From: Agrobacterium vitis
GTDB lineage: Bacteria > Pseudomonadota > Alphaproteobacteria > Rhizobiales > Rhizobiaceae
Length of the DNA: 64,000 bases
Direction: 5' to 3'
NCBI RefSeq assembly: GCF_014926405.1
Contig: NZ_JACXXJ020000004.1
Location: 1 to 64,000, forward strand
Part shown: positions 1-8,770 of the stretch, piece after piece
Position numbering within the stretch: position 1 is the first letter of the stretch
How the letters are laid out: every line of letters begins with the position of its first letter
Notes under the pieces: model-generated
What the model saw: the letters and a program-made list of their open reading frames with translations, nothing else
Databases searched by the model: none
What the model was told of the DNA's origin: nothing
Made by a program: the position numbers and the translations under genes

Positions 1-272
1 CGGCGATCGTGATGACAACCTCGTCGAAGTGCCATTGTGTCACCGAGCCTGCCGGCTGAGCGCCGCCGAATGTCATTGGCGAAATGCCGGCCGAACTTCT
101 CCGCCCAGAGCCTCACGGTTTGGTGAGAGACGATGACGCCACGGGCAGCCAGCATATCCTCGACCATCCGCAGGCTCAGCGGAAACCGGAAATAGAGCCA
201 AACGGCATGGGCAATCACCTCGGCTGGAAATCGATGGCGACGATAAAGTGGATCACGGGCAAATCTGGTCAT
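1..272 (-). CDS. IS6-family transposase, N-terminal part (cut by window edge)
   Basis: The minus-strand frame starts with ATG at 270-272 and runs off the window start. It encodes the opening of an IS6-type DDE transposase: the RHRFPAEVIAHAVWLYFRF segment, then SLRMVEDMLAARG, VSHQTVRLWAEKFG and WHFDEVVITI-like residues close to the first catalytic Asp. This is the HTH region followed by the start of the DDE core. The reading frame is open throughout the visible part, so the copy may be intact outside the window. The element's left terminus would lie at about 301-322, directly abutting a truncated coupling-protein gene, so this IS probably caused that truncation. Confidence 0.85.
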   Translation of the reverse strand, partial: MTRFARDPLYRRHRFPAEVIAHAVWLYFRFPLSLRMVEDMLAARGVIVSHQTVRLWAEKFGRHFANDIRRRSAGRLGDTMALRRGCHHDR

Positions 273-300
273 GCCACAAGATCCCAAATGTTGATCGATG

Positions 301-322
301 CCAGGTTAACTTTACAGTGCCG
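301..322 (-). repeat. Probable terminal inverted repeat of the IS6-family element
   Basis: Read on the minus strand the segment begins GGCACTGTAAAGTTAACC, resembling IS6-family ends that start GGCACTGT. It lies about 30 bp upstream of the transposase start, and homology to virD4/traG begins at the next base. The partner repeat is outside the window, so the assignment is by position and resemblance. Confidence 0.45.
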
Positions 323-838
323 GTCGCCCGGCTCGGATATCTGCGTATCCTTGAAACCGCCCGCGATGCAGGTCGCAAATACGGCATCACGCTGACGCTG
401 ATCTTCCAGTCGCTGGGCCAGATGCGCGAGGCTTATGGGGGTCGGGACGCGACGTCCAAATGGTTCGAATCCGCGTCGTGGATATCATTTGCGGCGATCA
501 ACGATCCTGATACCGCAGACTACATCTCGAAGCGATGTGGCGACACCACGGTTGAGGTCGACCAAACCAATCGCACTTCCGGAATGAAGGGATCGTCACG
601 GTCGCGATCAAAGCAGCTCAGCCGCCGGCCGTTGATCCTGCCGCATGAGGTTCTGCGCATGCGCAGCGACGAGCAAATCGTCTTTACTGCTGGCAATGCA
701 CCGCTACGCTGCGGGCGCGCCATCTGGTTTCGACGCGAAGACATGAAAGCCTGCGTTGGAGAGAATAGGTTCCACCACCCCCATACGGCAACAACGTCCA
801 TTGCCGTACCCAAAGTTACGAAGTCGGATGAAGACTGA
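323..838 (+). pseudogene. VirD4/TraG type IV coupling protein, C-terminal remnant
   Basis: About 170 codons match the C-terminal third of VirD4/TraG conjugal coupling ATPases: YGITLTLIFQSLGQM, WISFAAINDPDTADYISKR, RSKQLSRRPLILPHEVLRM, EQIVFTAGNAPLRCGRAIW. In the intact family this inner-membrane hexameric ATPase of about 600-660 aa brings relaxosome-bound DNA to the type IV secretion channel. Here the membrane anchor, Walker A motif and most of the ATPase domain are missing; the frame begins exactly at the end of the IS6 element. The natural stop at 836-838 is preserved. The remnant shows that a conjugation or virB/avhB-like region once lay here. It cannot encode a working coupling protein. 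Confidence 0.85.
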
Positions 839-900
839 CGTGGTACGCTCCTGTCAACAGGGCGATCTATACCTATCCGTTTTGTTCACATTGGGCGCGG

Positions 901-1140
901 CTACGTTTCTTTGCAACCAGTCGAGGCCGCTTCGACGTCGAGGTGTTTCGGCTCGGCTGTTGGCATCCAGCCTCTTGTATATCCGCAGCCCATTGCAACC
1001 GCCGCCAGCCGCAACTGTTCATGAAGATGGCGACAATCTTTGAGCAAAGTCCGGATGGCAGCCGTCGCGTCTCCATCGTGCCAAGCGATGAGATGAGCCG
1101 CCTCATCATGAACCTGGGGTTCAATTGGCTTTGTTTGCAT
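901..1140 (-). CDS. Conserved small plasmid protein, 79 aa
   Basis: This frame starts inside the end of the 69-aa gene upstream, with its ATG about 20 bp before that gene's stop, which indicates translational coupling. The product contains HDEAAHLIAWHDGDATAAI and LLKDCRHLHEQL segments that I associate with small hypothetical proteins on rhizobial plasmids. It is predicted to be helical and soluble, with no signal peptide, membrane segment or metal motif. Function is unknown. Overlap with a well-initiated upstream gene and family-like sequence argue that it is real. Confidence 0.6.
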   Translation of the reverse strand: MQTKPIEPQVHDEAAHLIAWHDGDATAAIRTLLKDCRHLHEQLRLAAVAMGCGYTRGWMPTAEPKHLDVEAASTGCKET

Positions 1141-1330
1141 GGCCCGCCCCGATGTTGAGAGTGAGTTGCTGGCCGCCGTATTTCCTTACCATATATGTCG
1201 GAGGACGACGTATCATGGCCTCTGCCTTGCGTTGCATTTCCAAGCGTTGAGCCATGTGGACCTCACGGGCGGCTCGTATCTTGGATATTTCCTGCCTGGC
1301 GTTTTGAATTGCAATGTCGGCTGTGTTCAT
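1121..1330 (-). CDS. Small basic helical protein, 69 aa, unknown function
   Basis: The ATG at 1328-1330 is preceded on the minus strand by GGAGGCGACC, a near-ideal ribosome binding site. The product (starting MNTADIAIQNARQEISKIRA) is rich in Arg and Lys and is probably helical. It is the first gene of a two-gene overlapping unit with the 79-aa protein at 901-1140. The pair lies between a coupling-protein remnant and accessory genes, so it may be left over from a conjugation region. I do not recognise a domain. Confidence 0.55.
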   Translation of the reverse strand: MNTADIAIQNARQEISKIRAAREVHMAQRLEMQRKAEAMIRRPPTYMVRKYGGQQLTLNIGAGHANKAN

Positions 1331-1688
1331 GGTCGCCTCCGATCAATGTTCACTTTATGTTCTCATCATCGATAGAGAACGTCAAGCCTCAACACGACAT
1401 ATCGAAGATCCTCATGGCATCTTCGACCGTGCATCTTATCAAGAGATTCCGGGACACCGCGCGTTTGGTGCCATCTTCGACGGATGATCTTGCGCCCGCA
1501 AAAGAGCACATTGGCCGTCATTGCGAATTTGTCAGCGGGATCGCGCTGCAACCCGAATGGGACAAAACCACCTGGCCCATTTCGGTATTGTCCAACAGCG
1601 GCGGTTCATCAAGGCTTTGAATCAATCAAGCCGTATCGATTCAGAAAAGTCGTTGGACGCAGCTCCAAGAGGAAACAACAATGCGGTC
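1331..1688. other. Intergenic region, no gene supported
   Basis: This stretch should hold the divergent promoters for the minus-strand 69-aa gene and the plus-strand WGR gene. Open frames on either strand here lack ribosome binding sites or recognisable residues. No repeat or strong terminator is apparent. Confidence 0.4.
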
Positions 1689-1946
1689 ATGGAAAAAGAC
1701 GCGAAAGACCTGGTTCATCTTCACCGCATTGACACGACGCAGAACATGCGACGCTTCTACTTGCTTGCAATCCAGCCAACACTGTTTGGTGGCGCATCAG
1801 TTATTCGCAACTGGGGCCGGATCGGCTCAGGCGGCCAGACGATGATTGAAACCTTCGATCGCCAGGAAGACGCGGATTTGGCCGTTTCCCACCTGGAGCG
1901 CACAAAGAAACGACGGGGTTATTCCGAGGTCAATCGCACTGAATAG
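1689..1946 (+). CDS. WGR domain-containing protein
   Basis: The 85-aa product is a single WGR domain: RRFYLLAIQPTLFGG, then NWGRIGSGGQ, and a C-terminal basic KKRRGY tail. WGR domains take their name from the Trp-Gly-Arg motif seen here as WGRIG and bind nucleic acid; in PARPs they contact DNA breaks, and in bacteria they occur as small stand-alone proteins. I chose ATG 1689 because a GAGG lies about 14 bp upstream and the domain starts soon after; the frame is open further upstream without family-like sequence. A paralogue lies at 9927-10199. Its cellular role is unknown. Confidence 0.75.
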   Translation: MEKDAKDLVHLHRIDTTQNMRRFYLLAIQPTLFGGASVIRNWGRIGSGGQTMIETFDRQEDADLAVSHLERTKKRRGYSEVNRTE

Positions 1947-2327
1947 CTGCCCCTTATTGTCGTGGCGCGCAATAAATGAGAATGAAATCATATTCGTTGC
2001 GATGAACGCACATGATTGATTTCGAGTATCATGCTCATTGATCCTCGAACTTACTCCGGCAGGGGTGTGCAGCTTTTGATGGCACTGATGGGTCAGGATG
2101 CTTGGATTTTGGCCTGTTGCTCAACAAAAAGCGACCGTTTAAAGCGAATTGCTGCGAACGCACAACCAGACAAAAATCTACAACCGAGACCTTGACCTTT
2201 TGGTAGGGTGATCTAGGTTTCAGATTCGATGTCGTGATTGCGACACTTCATGAGTGAATATTAGAATAGCCATTGCGTGGCCAGCAATACGATCTGTTGA
2301 TTTTGAAAACGACATTTGGGGGCTTCC
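1947..2327. other. Intergenic region upstream of the vgrG island
   Basis: No coding frame is supported. Base composition is somewhat more AT-rich than the flanks. It presumably contains the promoter for the type VI cargo island; I could not single out convincing -35/-10 boxes. Confidence 0.35.
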
Positions 2328-4558
2328 ATGGACGACGTTCTGTCGCCGACCGATTTCATTCAGGCCAGCCGTGTGCTGAAACTGTCCTCGCCCTTGGGTG
2401 AAGACCAGCTTTTGCCTGAGCGGATGATGGTGGACGAAGGCGTCAATCGTCTGTTCGAGATCACCCTTTCGGTTCGCGCCAAGCGTGAGGCAGTCAAGCC
2501 AGAAGAGCTGATCGGCAAGCTCGTCGATGTGTCCCTGGAAATCCGCCAGGGCGAGCTTGATGGCGAGGGCGTGCGGCGGCCCTTTCAATGGACTTGGTGA
2601 CGAACCTTTCCGAGGGCCCGCCAGTCACCCGTGGGTCTGCGCTCCTACACCCTGACCATCCGTCCGCAACTGTGGCTGCTGTCGCGCCGCTCAGATTGCC
2701 GGATTTGGCAGAACATGACGGCCATCCAGGTGATGGAGACGCTTGTTCTCTGAGCATGGCATTCCGGCCCCCGCATATGCCCCTCTGCATAGAACGCCGC
2801 CGTCGCGGGAATATTCAACGCAATGGAACGAGACCGATCTCGATTATCTGCTGCGTCGCTTCGAGCAAGAAGGGTTGTTCTACTGGTTTGAACACGAGAC
2901 AGGCGTTCACCGCCTGAAGGTCAGCGACAGCAAGGTAGCCTGGAGCACGCCATCGCCTCAGCAGAAGGCGAACAGAATGTGCGTCTTGCCCAAGGCTCCT
3001 CGGATCGCAACCATATCAACGAATGGATGCGGCAATTCTCCTATGTCCCTGGCCAGCGCGCCGGTGCGGACTGGAATTTCGAGACGCCGAGCACTGTTCC
3101 GCTGAATGTCACGCCGTCACTGATCCAGATGCCGGGCGCCAAGCAGCGCGAGCTTTACGAATATCCGGCCCGTATCTCCGATGTCAAAGAGGCCGAAGTG
3201 GCCGAGACCTTTCGGATGCAGGCTGTGGAGGCTGATCATGAGCGGGTGACGGGCCAGTCCAATGTGCGCTTTCCTGGAACCTGGACGCCGGTTCACCCCT
3301 TACGAGGAGCCGCATCCGGAGCATAAATACGAAGAGCATGTCATCACCCCATATGACCATTGGGTCGTTGATCGCTCCTATGAGACGGCCAGCAATGAGA
3401 TGGAATATGCCAATGCGTTCGAGGCCATTCCCTCGCGCGTTCCGCTGAACGCCGCACCGCGAGACCAAACGCCCGCGCATTGAGGGTGCGCAGGTGGCGA
3501 TTGTCGCCGGACCATCGGGCGAGGAGATCCACACGGATCAATACGGACGATTAAAATTATGGTTCCCCTGGGATAGAAAAGCACAGAAGGACGGCAGTGA
3601 TACCTGCTGGGTGCGCGTCGCCCAGGCCTGGGGCGGTGGCAGCTGGGGTGCGCAGGTCATTCCCCGCATCGGCATGGAAGTAATGGTGTCATTCGTTGAT
3701 GGCGATCCGGATCGGCCTCTGGTCATTGGCGTGGTGCCGAACCCGAAAAACCCGGTGCCCTACGACCTGCCCGCCAACAAGACCCGCATGGTGCTGCGCT
3801 CCAACACCCATAAAGGTAGCGGCTTCAACGAGATGACCTTCGAGGACGAGAACGGCAAGGAGAACATGTTCTTCCATGCCCAGAAGGATCAGACGATCAA
3901 AGTGTTGAATAATCGCGTCAAACGGGTCGACGCTCATCAGGTCGAGAGTATCGGGCAGAATAAATCAATTGACGTCGGCCAGAATCATCAGGAAAAAATC
4001 GGCGGGTCTAAAAATGTCACCGTTGGCGGAGGTGCAAGCTCTTCTCTGTTCGCCTCTCTTGCCAGTATCGCGGCGGCTGGTGGCATAGACAGTAAGAATG
4101 GTTCGTCCGCTATCGGTCACGGTCTGTTGCAGGAATTCGCCGGGGCCATGGCTTCGACGGGAGTAACGGCGGAGGTTGCATCTCTATCGGCGAATGCGGA
4201 TGTCACCAACGCCGGCAACTTCAGAACGGCAGCCGGCACGGAGCAGGCATCGACGGGATCGACCCTTGGCGGACTGTTGGGCAAAATTCTGCCGATCAGC
4301 GGCATCGTCAACACGGTGATCGAAAAATTTCGCTCCGACACCATTGGCATTGCCCGAACCGAACAGATCGGTCTCTACAAGAACACCACCGTAGGTCACA
4401 CCATGACCATCAACGCTGGCGAGGAATTCATCATCAAATGTGGCGAATCCAAGCTGATGATGGACAAGGCTGGCAATGTCACGATCGTCGGCACCAAGTT
4501 TAACTTCGCCGCATCGGGACATGTCCAGATCAACGGCGAAGTCATCGATCTGAACTGA
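2328..4558 (+). pseudogene. vgrG: VgrG type VI secretion spike protein, frameshifted in its 5' half
   Basis: VgrG trimers cap the Hcp tube of the type VI secretion system and carry effectors. The gene starts at ATG 2328 (MDDVLSPTDFIQ). Its homology then jumps among all three frames between about 2580 and 3490: SEHGIPAPAY near 2750, REQSP-type linker region, YEYPARISDVKEAEV near 3160, RRFTPYEEPHPE near 3300. From 3494 to 4558 one uninterrupted frame encodes the gp5/needle region (AWGGGSWGAQVIPRIGMEVMV, shown here as shorter motifs GGGSWGAQV and IPRIGMEV) and the C-terminal beta-helix. I count at least six single-base indels, several at short homopolymers. Downstream genes are intact and closely spaced. 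The gene is either decaying or the assembly has clustered indel errors. Confidence 0.85.
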
Positions 4559-4568
4559 GGGCGCGTGC

Positions 4569-5639
4569 ATGCTGGGGAAAAATCTCACGCGCTTTGCTGC
4601 CATCGGTTTCGAGCAAGCCCATCGCGATGGCGAGGATATGGGCGTGATCGCGGTGCGAGGACGTTATCAGGTCAACGCGGACGGCTCTCTTCAGCTCAGT
4701 GACCGGCAGGATATCGTGCTGGTGGATGAGTATGACGGCAATCCCCATACCTCGCCTCTGATCAAAGCTGCTGATCTCATTCCATTCAAACCGGCAAGCG
4801 ACATCACGTTTCTCGGTGCAGCCTATGCGCCGGACGGGCGCGCCAAACAGGACTGGCTCGTTGCCGTTAAGGTTGGACAGCTTTCTCATGCCATTCGGGT
4901 GACAGGAACACGGTCCTGGGTCTGCACCGCAGGCAAATGGCGCTTGTCAGATCCACAGGAGGCGACCGAGGTTCCGATTGATTACCGATTGGCAGCCGGC
5001 GATGGCCACATCGAAGGACTGGGTTCACCCAGCGTTCCCGGCAATCCGATAGGCGTATCGAGGCCGACGCCCGAACAGGCGTTGTCATCCGCATCAGTGC
5101 CAGCACCACGCATCGATGACGCCGAAGAAGACTATTCAGATCCATTTTTTGCACGCAAGCCGCTAGGCCTCGGACCGGTGGCGCCATTCTGGTATTTTCG
5201 CCAGAGATATGCGGGCACTTATGACGACGCTTGGCAGGCGCATCGACATCCGCAGCTTCCCGCCGATTTCGACTATCGATTTTATCAGTCGGCTCATCCG
5301 TCGATGATCTATCCAGGTTTTCTGGCGGGCGACGAGACTGTCGAGATGGCGCGGCTGACGCCCGGAGGTGGAACATTCAAATTCGCCCTGCCTGCCGTGC
5401 GCCCCGTCGCCACCTATCGCTGGCGGGATGGACGTGAGGTTATGGTGCAGCTCAATCTCGACGGCGTCCACATCGATTTTCGTAATGATTCTCGACTAAT
5501 CGATCTGACCTGGCGCGCCTGGCTGCCGATCTGCCCGAATTTTCTGTGCATCAACCTGTCAGACATGCCGTTTGCGGATCAGGAAGCGGCCAATCTGCCC
5601 CGGGCCAGCCTGCATGGACTGACGGAGGCTGCGGCATGA
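4569..5639 (+). CDS. DUF2169-family type VI effector adaptor/chaperone
   Basis: The 356-aa protein starts ten bases after the vgrG stop. The sequence (FAAIGFEQAHRDGEDMGVI, VRGRYQV, QDIVLVDEYDGN, PFKPASDI, W..TRYAGTYDD-type segment, late FNCAP-like region) is that of DUF2169 proteins. In Agrobacterium a DUF2169 protein encoded next to vgrG2 stabilises and loads a PAAR-linked DNase effector; the order vgrG-DUF2169-PAAR effector-immunity here is the same. Function is inferred to be loading of the following effector onto VgrG. The stop overlaps the effector start by ATGA, implying translational coupling. No membrane segment is evident. Confidence 0.85.
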   Translation: MLGKNLTRFAAIGFEQAHRDGEDMGVIAVRGRYQVNADGSLQLSDRQDIVLVDEYDGNPHTSPLIKAADLIPFKPASDITFLGAAYAPDGRAKQDWLVAVKVGQLSHAIRVTGTRSWVCTAGKWRLSDPQEATEVPIDYRLAAGDGHIEGLGSPSVPGNPIGVSRPTPEQALSSASVPAPRIDDAEEDYSDPFFARKPLGLGPVAPFWYFRQRYAGTYDDAWQAHRHPQLPADFDYRFYQSAHPSMIYPGFLAGDETVEMARLTPGGGTFKFALPAVRPVATYRWRDGREVMVQLNLDGVHIDFRNDSRLIDLTWRAWLPICPNFLCINLSDMPFADQEAANLPRASLHGLTEAAA

Positions 5640-7183
5640 GCTATCCGCCACGCGAGGGGAGCCGGGATACACGGCAAGGCCTCGTCATCTCGAAATATCC
5701 GGATGTGTGCCGATCCCCCACGGCTTGTGTTCCTTACACCATCGTCGCTTACCAGTCTGACGATGCGGGTACAGCCGCTTCGGTGCGGATGACAGGGCAG
5801 CGCGCCCATAAACACAACTCGATCATCACGACATGCTATGGCGACGAGCCGGGCGTCGGCCTTGGCATCAAGTCGAACACCGTTGGCTCCGTCTGCCACC
5901 GCAAAACCCATTCGAAAACCGTACGGATCGAGGGCCAATGGGCCACGCGCGATACCGACGAATGGTATATGAACAACAGAAATACCATTGGCAAACTGAC
6001 ATGGTCTTCAAATTCACCAAGTCATACGCCGACGCCGCCGCTACAGGAAACGCCGGACAGATCCGCCGGTAACCAGCAGGGCCAGGTGATGAGCGACGCC
6101 GCTCCCTTCACCTATGAACCCGGTAAGGAATATGCGTTTCTGGATACTGGTGCCACAGGAAATGCGGGCCAGTCCCGGTTTGCTCCATCGACTCCCGCGG
6201 ACCAAAAGCCTCCGACGCAAACGCCTCAACCAACACAAACACAACCCAAGACCACACCACCGACCAATACGCCTCCACCAAAATTCCGCTGGTGGCGCAT
6301 CCTTAAAGGCGCCAACATTTTTTTAAGAGCGCAAATGGAGTTGACGAATGAGGCCTTTGACCGGTTGATGGGAATGCCAAAGCGGCTTGAAGAGGCGCAT
6401 CAAAAAGACCTCGAAGCGCAGGGGCTGACACCTGAAGCGCTTGGAAACTCTATGGAGACCAAGTTCAAGAATACCGACTTCGGGCGCTGGTATCCTGGAA
6501 CCTTCACAGACTACGCCAAAGAGGTCTCCTCCGATCCTACTGCGGAGGAACGTCTACAAAGACAATGGCAGGAAGAAACCCAGGAAAAGAAAGGCAAACC
6601 AGCAGAGACAGATACATACCCGCCGGAGCCGATTGGCAGGACGAAGGACAATGTGTCCGTGAAAGGTGAGAAGAAAAAGCGTGAATGCCGCTGCATTACC
6701 GGTGCGTATGACGACATCAAGAATGTGTGCGGTGTCGCCTGCGGTGCAGGCTATCAAGCTCACCACATCGTTCCCGACTATACGCTACGGTATGGCAATC
6801 GTGCTGAGGCTGAGAAAGGCCAGAAGCGTATCAAAGGCCTACCAACCTTCGGACAGGGACCGTCGATTTGTTTAAAGGGGTATGCCGCAGATGCGGGGAG
6901 TGAGCACGGGTTGGCACATCAGGCGGATAACAAGGTCGCCGCGTTAGGTTCAGGATGGAGTACCCCGCAGGGAACGGCAGATATTGCAAGTATTAGAGAC
7001 ATCTCGAGAGATGCGGCAGTTAAAGCAACGGCGGGTGAATGTAGGAAAGAAATTGACGCGGCACTCAATGCCCAACCGTCCTTGCGTTCAAATATTCTCG
7101 GACGAACGACCATCATGCCGCCTGCGGAAGGAACAGAACCTTATAATCTTCTGTCAACCGGTGCTCGCGCAACAGTTCACTAA
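5636..7183 (+). CDS. DUF4150/PAAR-like type VI effector with HNH-like C-terminal toxin
   Basis: I place the start at ATG 5636, which overlaps the adaptor stop (ATGA), giving 515 aa. Residues about 1-130 form a DUF4150/PAAR-like tip domain (KYPDVCRSPTACVPYTIVAY, NSIITTCYGDEPG, CHRKTHSKTVRIEG). A Pro/Thr/Gln-rich linker follows at about 180-225, then a charged helical region. The C-terminus has a Cys cluster (C351, C353, C365, C369), an AHHIVPD motif at H376-H377 and a SEHGLAH motif at E423/H424/H428. This pattern fits HNH/AHH-type beta-beta-alpha metal nucleases, so DNase activity is likely but not certain. Immunity should be encoded by the next gene or two. Confidence 0.85.
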   Translation: MSYPPREGSRDTRQGLVISKYPDVCRSPTACVPYTIVAYQSDDAGTAASVRMTGQRAHKHNSIITTCYGDEPGVGLGIKSNTVGSVCHRKTHSKTVRIEGQWATRDTDEWYMNNRNTIGKLTWSSNSPSHTPTPPLQETPDRSAGNQQGQVMSDAAPFTYEPGKEYAFLDTGATGNAGQSRFAPSTPADQKPPTQTPQPTQTQPKTTPPTNTPPPKFRWWRILKGANIFLRAQMELTNEAFDRLMGMPKRLEEAHQKDLEAQGLTPEALGNSMETKFKNTDFGRWYPGTFTDYAKEVSSDPTAEERLQRQWQEETQEKKGKPAETDTYPPEPIGRTKDNVSVKGEKKKRECRCITGAYDDIKNVCGVACGAGYQAHHIVPDYTLRYGNRAEAEKGQKRIKGLPTFGQGPSICLKGYAADAGSEHGLAHQADNKVAALGSGWSTPQGTADIASIRDISRDAAVKATAGECRKEIDAALNAQPSLRSNILGRTTIMPPAEGTEPYNLLSTGARATVH

Positions 7184-7191
7184 GAGGCGAT

Positions 7192-8250
7192 ATGGCAAAA
7201 AAACAGGTTAGCTTCACGCGCCTTTGCGCGGTCAACAGGGATATCGTCTATCTCGGCACCATGCCCGACGATCAGGAACTGGCTACGCCGTTCACGGCCA
7301 TCTGCCAGTACAATGCGGGGGAATGGTCTTATGAGACATTCGATTTCGCGCTGGCGAGTTTGACGCTATATCGCGAGCCAGGTAGTCCGCACCGTGTCCT
7401 CTACGTGTTGGGTGAGACCGGGACAGTCGTCAATTTCCACACGAAGGATCGTGAGACAATCTTGGATCTTGCCAAGGCTCCTCGCACAAAACATAGGCTC
7501 GGTTATCTGATCAAAATCAGGCAGATCGGCGATCACCTTTATGTTTGTGGTGACGGTGGGCAAACCTACCGGAGATCATCGGATGGACAATGGCAGGCCT
7601 TGGACTTGGATTTCTTTGACGGTCCCGATGCAATTATGGATCGAAAATCAGAGCTGAGTTTGATGAGTAGCCTAATGGCTTTGCCGGAAAATCAAACAGA
7701 TGAAAACTATGAGAAGGAACAGAAGCTTCAAGAGGCGAATTGGTCAAAAATGTTATGGGACCTTTCCGGCCTCTCCGAAGACAGCATCTACTTTGCCGGG
7801 GAAAAGAAAACCGTCTATTGGTATGACGGAGAGAAAATCACGGAAATCCCAACGGAGGCGGATCGTGGCCTCCTCTCCACCCTGGTGGAAAATGAGGACC
7901 GCGTCTGGGTCGCTGGCCGTGATGGGAACTTCCTCGTCGGCAATCACAAGACAGGGTTCCGTGATCTCGACGCGCTGCGGGGAATCGATGGCTGGCCTGA
8001 TTTCAATGGCATGACCATGTTCAACGGACGTCTCTATCTCTCCAGCTATGCCGATCCTCGCGGGCTGTTCGTGTTCGACGGCCACCATGTCGAACAAGTG
8101 CGCTGTGGCCTCACGCCCGACATCGAAGATGTCTCCGCCGTCGAGGCAGTTGACGGCGTGCTATGGGTCATGGGCCGCAAGGACTTGCTGCGCTATGACG
8201 GCACGCACTGGGAGCGCATCGATTTCCCTGGCAATGATCTGTTGAGGTGA
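7192..8250 (+). CDS. Probable immunity protein with WD/Kelch-like propeller repeats, 352 aa
   Basis: The gene begins nine bases after the effector stop, with GAGG just upstream. The product has recurrent blades of the type VYLGT, LYVLGETG, LYVCGDGGQTYRRS, IYFAGEKKTVYWYDG, VWVAGRDGNFLVG and LWVMGRKDLLRYDG, so a beta-propeller is likely. No signal peptide or membrane segment is visible, consistent with a cytoplasmic partner. Position directly behind a type VI toxin is the main argument for an immunity role. Propeller-fold immunity proteins are uncommon but known in polymorphic toxin loci. It could alternatively be a second adaptor. Confidence 0.7.
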   Translation: MAKKQVSFTRLCAVNRDIVYLGTMPDDQELATPFTAICQYNAGEWSYETFDFALASLTLYREPGSPHRVLYVLGETGTVVNFHTKDRETILDLAKAPRTKHRLGYLIKIRQIGDHLYVCGDGGQTYRRSSDGQWQALDLDFFDGPDAIMDRKSELSLMSSLMALPENQTDENYEKEQKLQEANWSKMLWDLSGLSEDSIYFAGEKKTVYWYDGEKITEIPTEADRGLLSTLVENEDRVWVAGRDGNFLVGNHKTGFRDLDALRGIDGWPDFNGMTMFNGRLYLSSYADPRGLFVFDGHHVEQVRCGLTPDIEDVSAVEAVDGVLWVMGRKDLLRYDGTHWERIDFPGNDLLR

Positions 8251-8254
8251 GACG

Positions 8255-8728
8255 ATGGCGGGTTTGGCGGACGCATTTTTCGAACGCATTAATTGCTATC
8301 ACATGGCCGATTGGCTTCAAGAGACGATGCTGAAGCTTGGGCGGCCTATGCCGAACCCTGCTTTGCAACCCGGAGCATTTTCCAGGGCTGATCGATCCTG
8401 GGGTCTCATCCTGACATTCGGCCGAGTTGGGACATCGCTGGATAACTGGCAAGACGAAATCATCTTGGTCAGCGCCGAAGGCGATAGCACCTCGCCAATG
8501 CCCTTTGGCCTGGATCCGATAAACGAGACGCCGGCCAGCGCCACCATGAAACTGTCCGGTAATATAGCCGGACCAGGCGATGTGAGCGGCGATGCCGATG
8601 AGCGCCGGATTTCATTCTTCATGGAAGGGGGACGCCTTATCGAGCTGCGGTTTAATGAGGGCATGATTGGTTTTGATCGGATCATTATGGCCCGCCTTGG
8701 GGTGCCGCAAGAATGGCAGCCAGCCTGA
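8255..8728 (+). CDS. Second candidate immunity/accessory protein, 157 aa
   Basis: It starts four bases after the propeller gene and is clearly in the same transcription unit. The product has no family I can name: an N-terminal helix pair (ADAFFERINCYHMADWLQE) followed by a beta-rich half (WGLILTFGRVGTS, DEIILVSAEGD, RISFFMEGGRLIELRF). Small, acidic, soluble proteins in this position behind type VI effectors are often immunity factors. It may be the true antitoxin, with the propeller serving another role, or both may be needed. Confidence 0.6.
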   Translation: MAGLADAFFERINCYHMADWLQETMLKLGRPMPNPALQPGAFSRADRSWGLILTFGRVGTSLDNWQDEIILVSAEGDSTSPMPFGLDPINETPASATMKLSGNIAGPGDVSGDADERRISFFMEGGRLIELRFNEGMIGFDRIIMARLGVPQEWQPA

Positions 8729-8770
8729 GACTTTTATTGGTCAAATGCTCGAAATCGGACGGCAATAACA

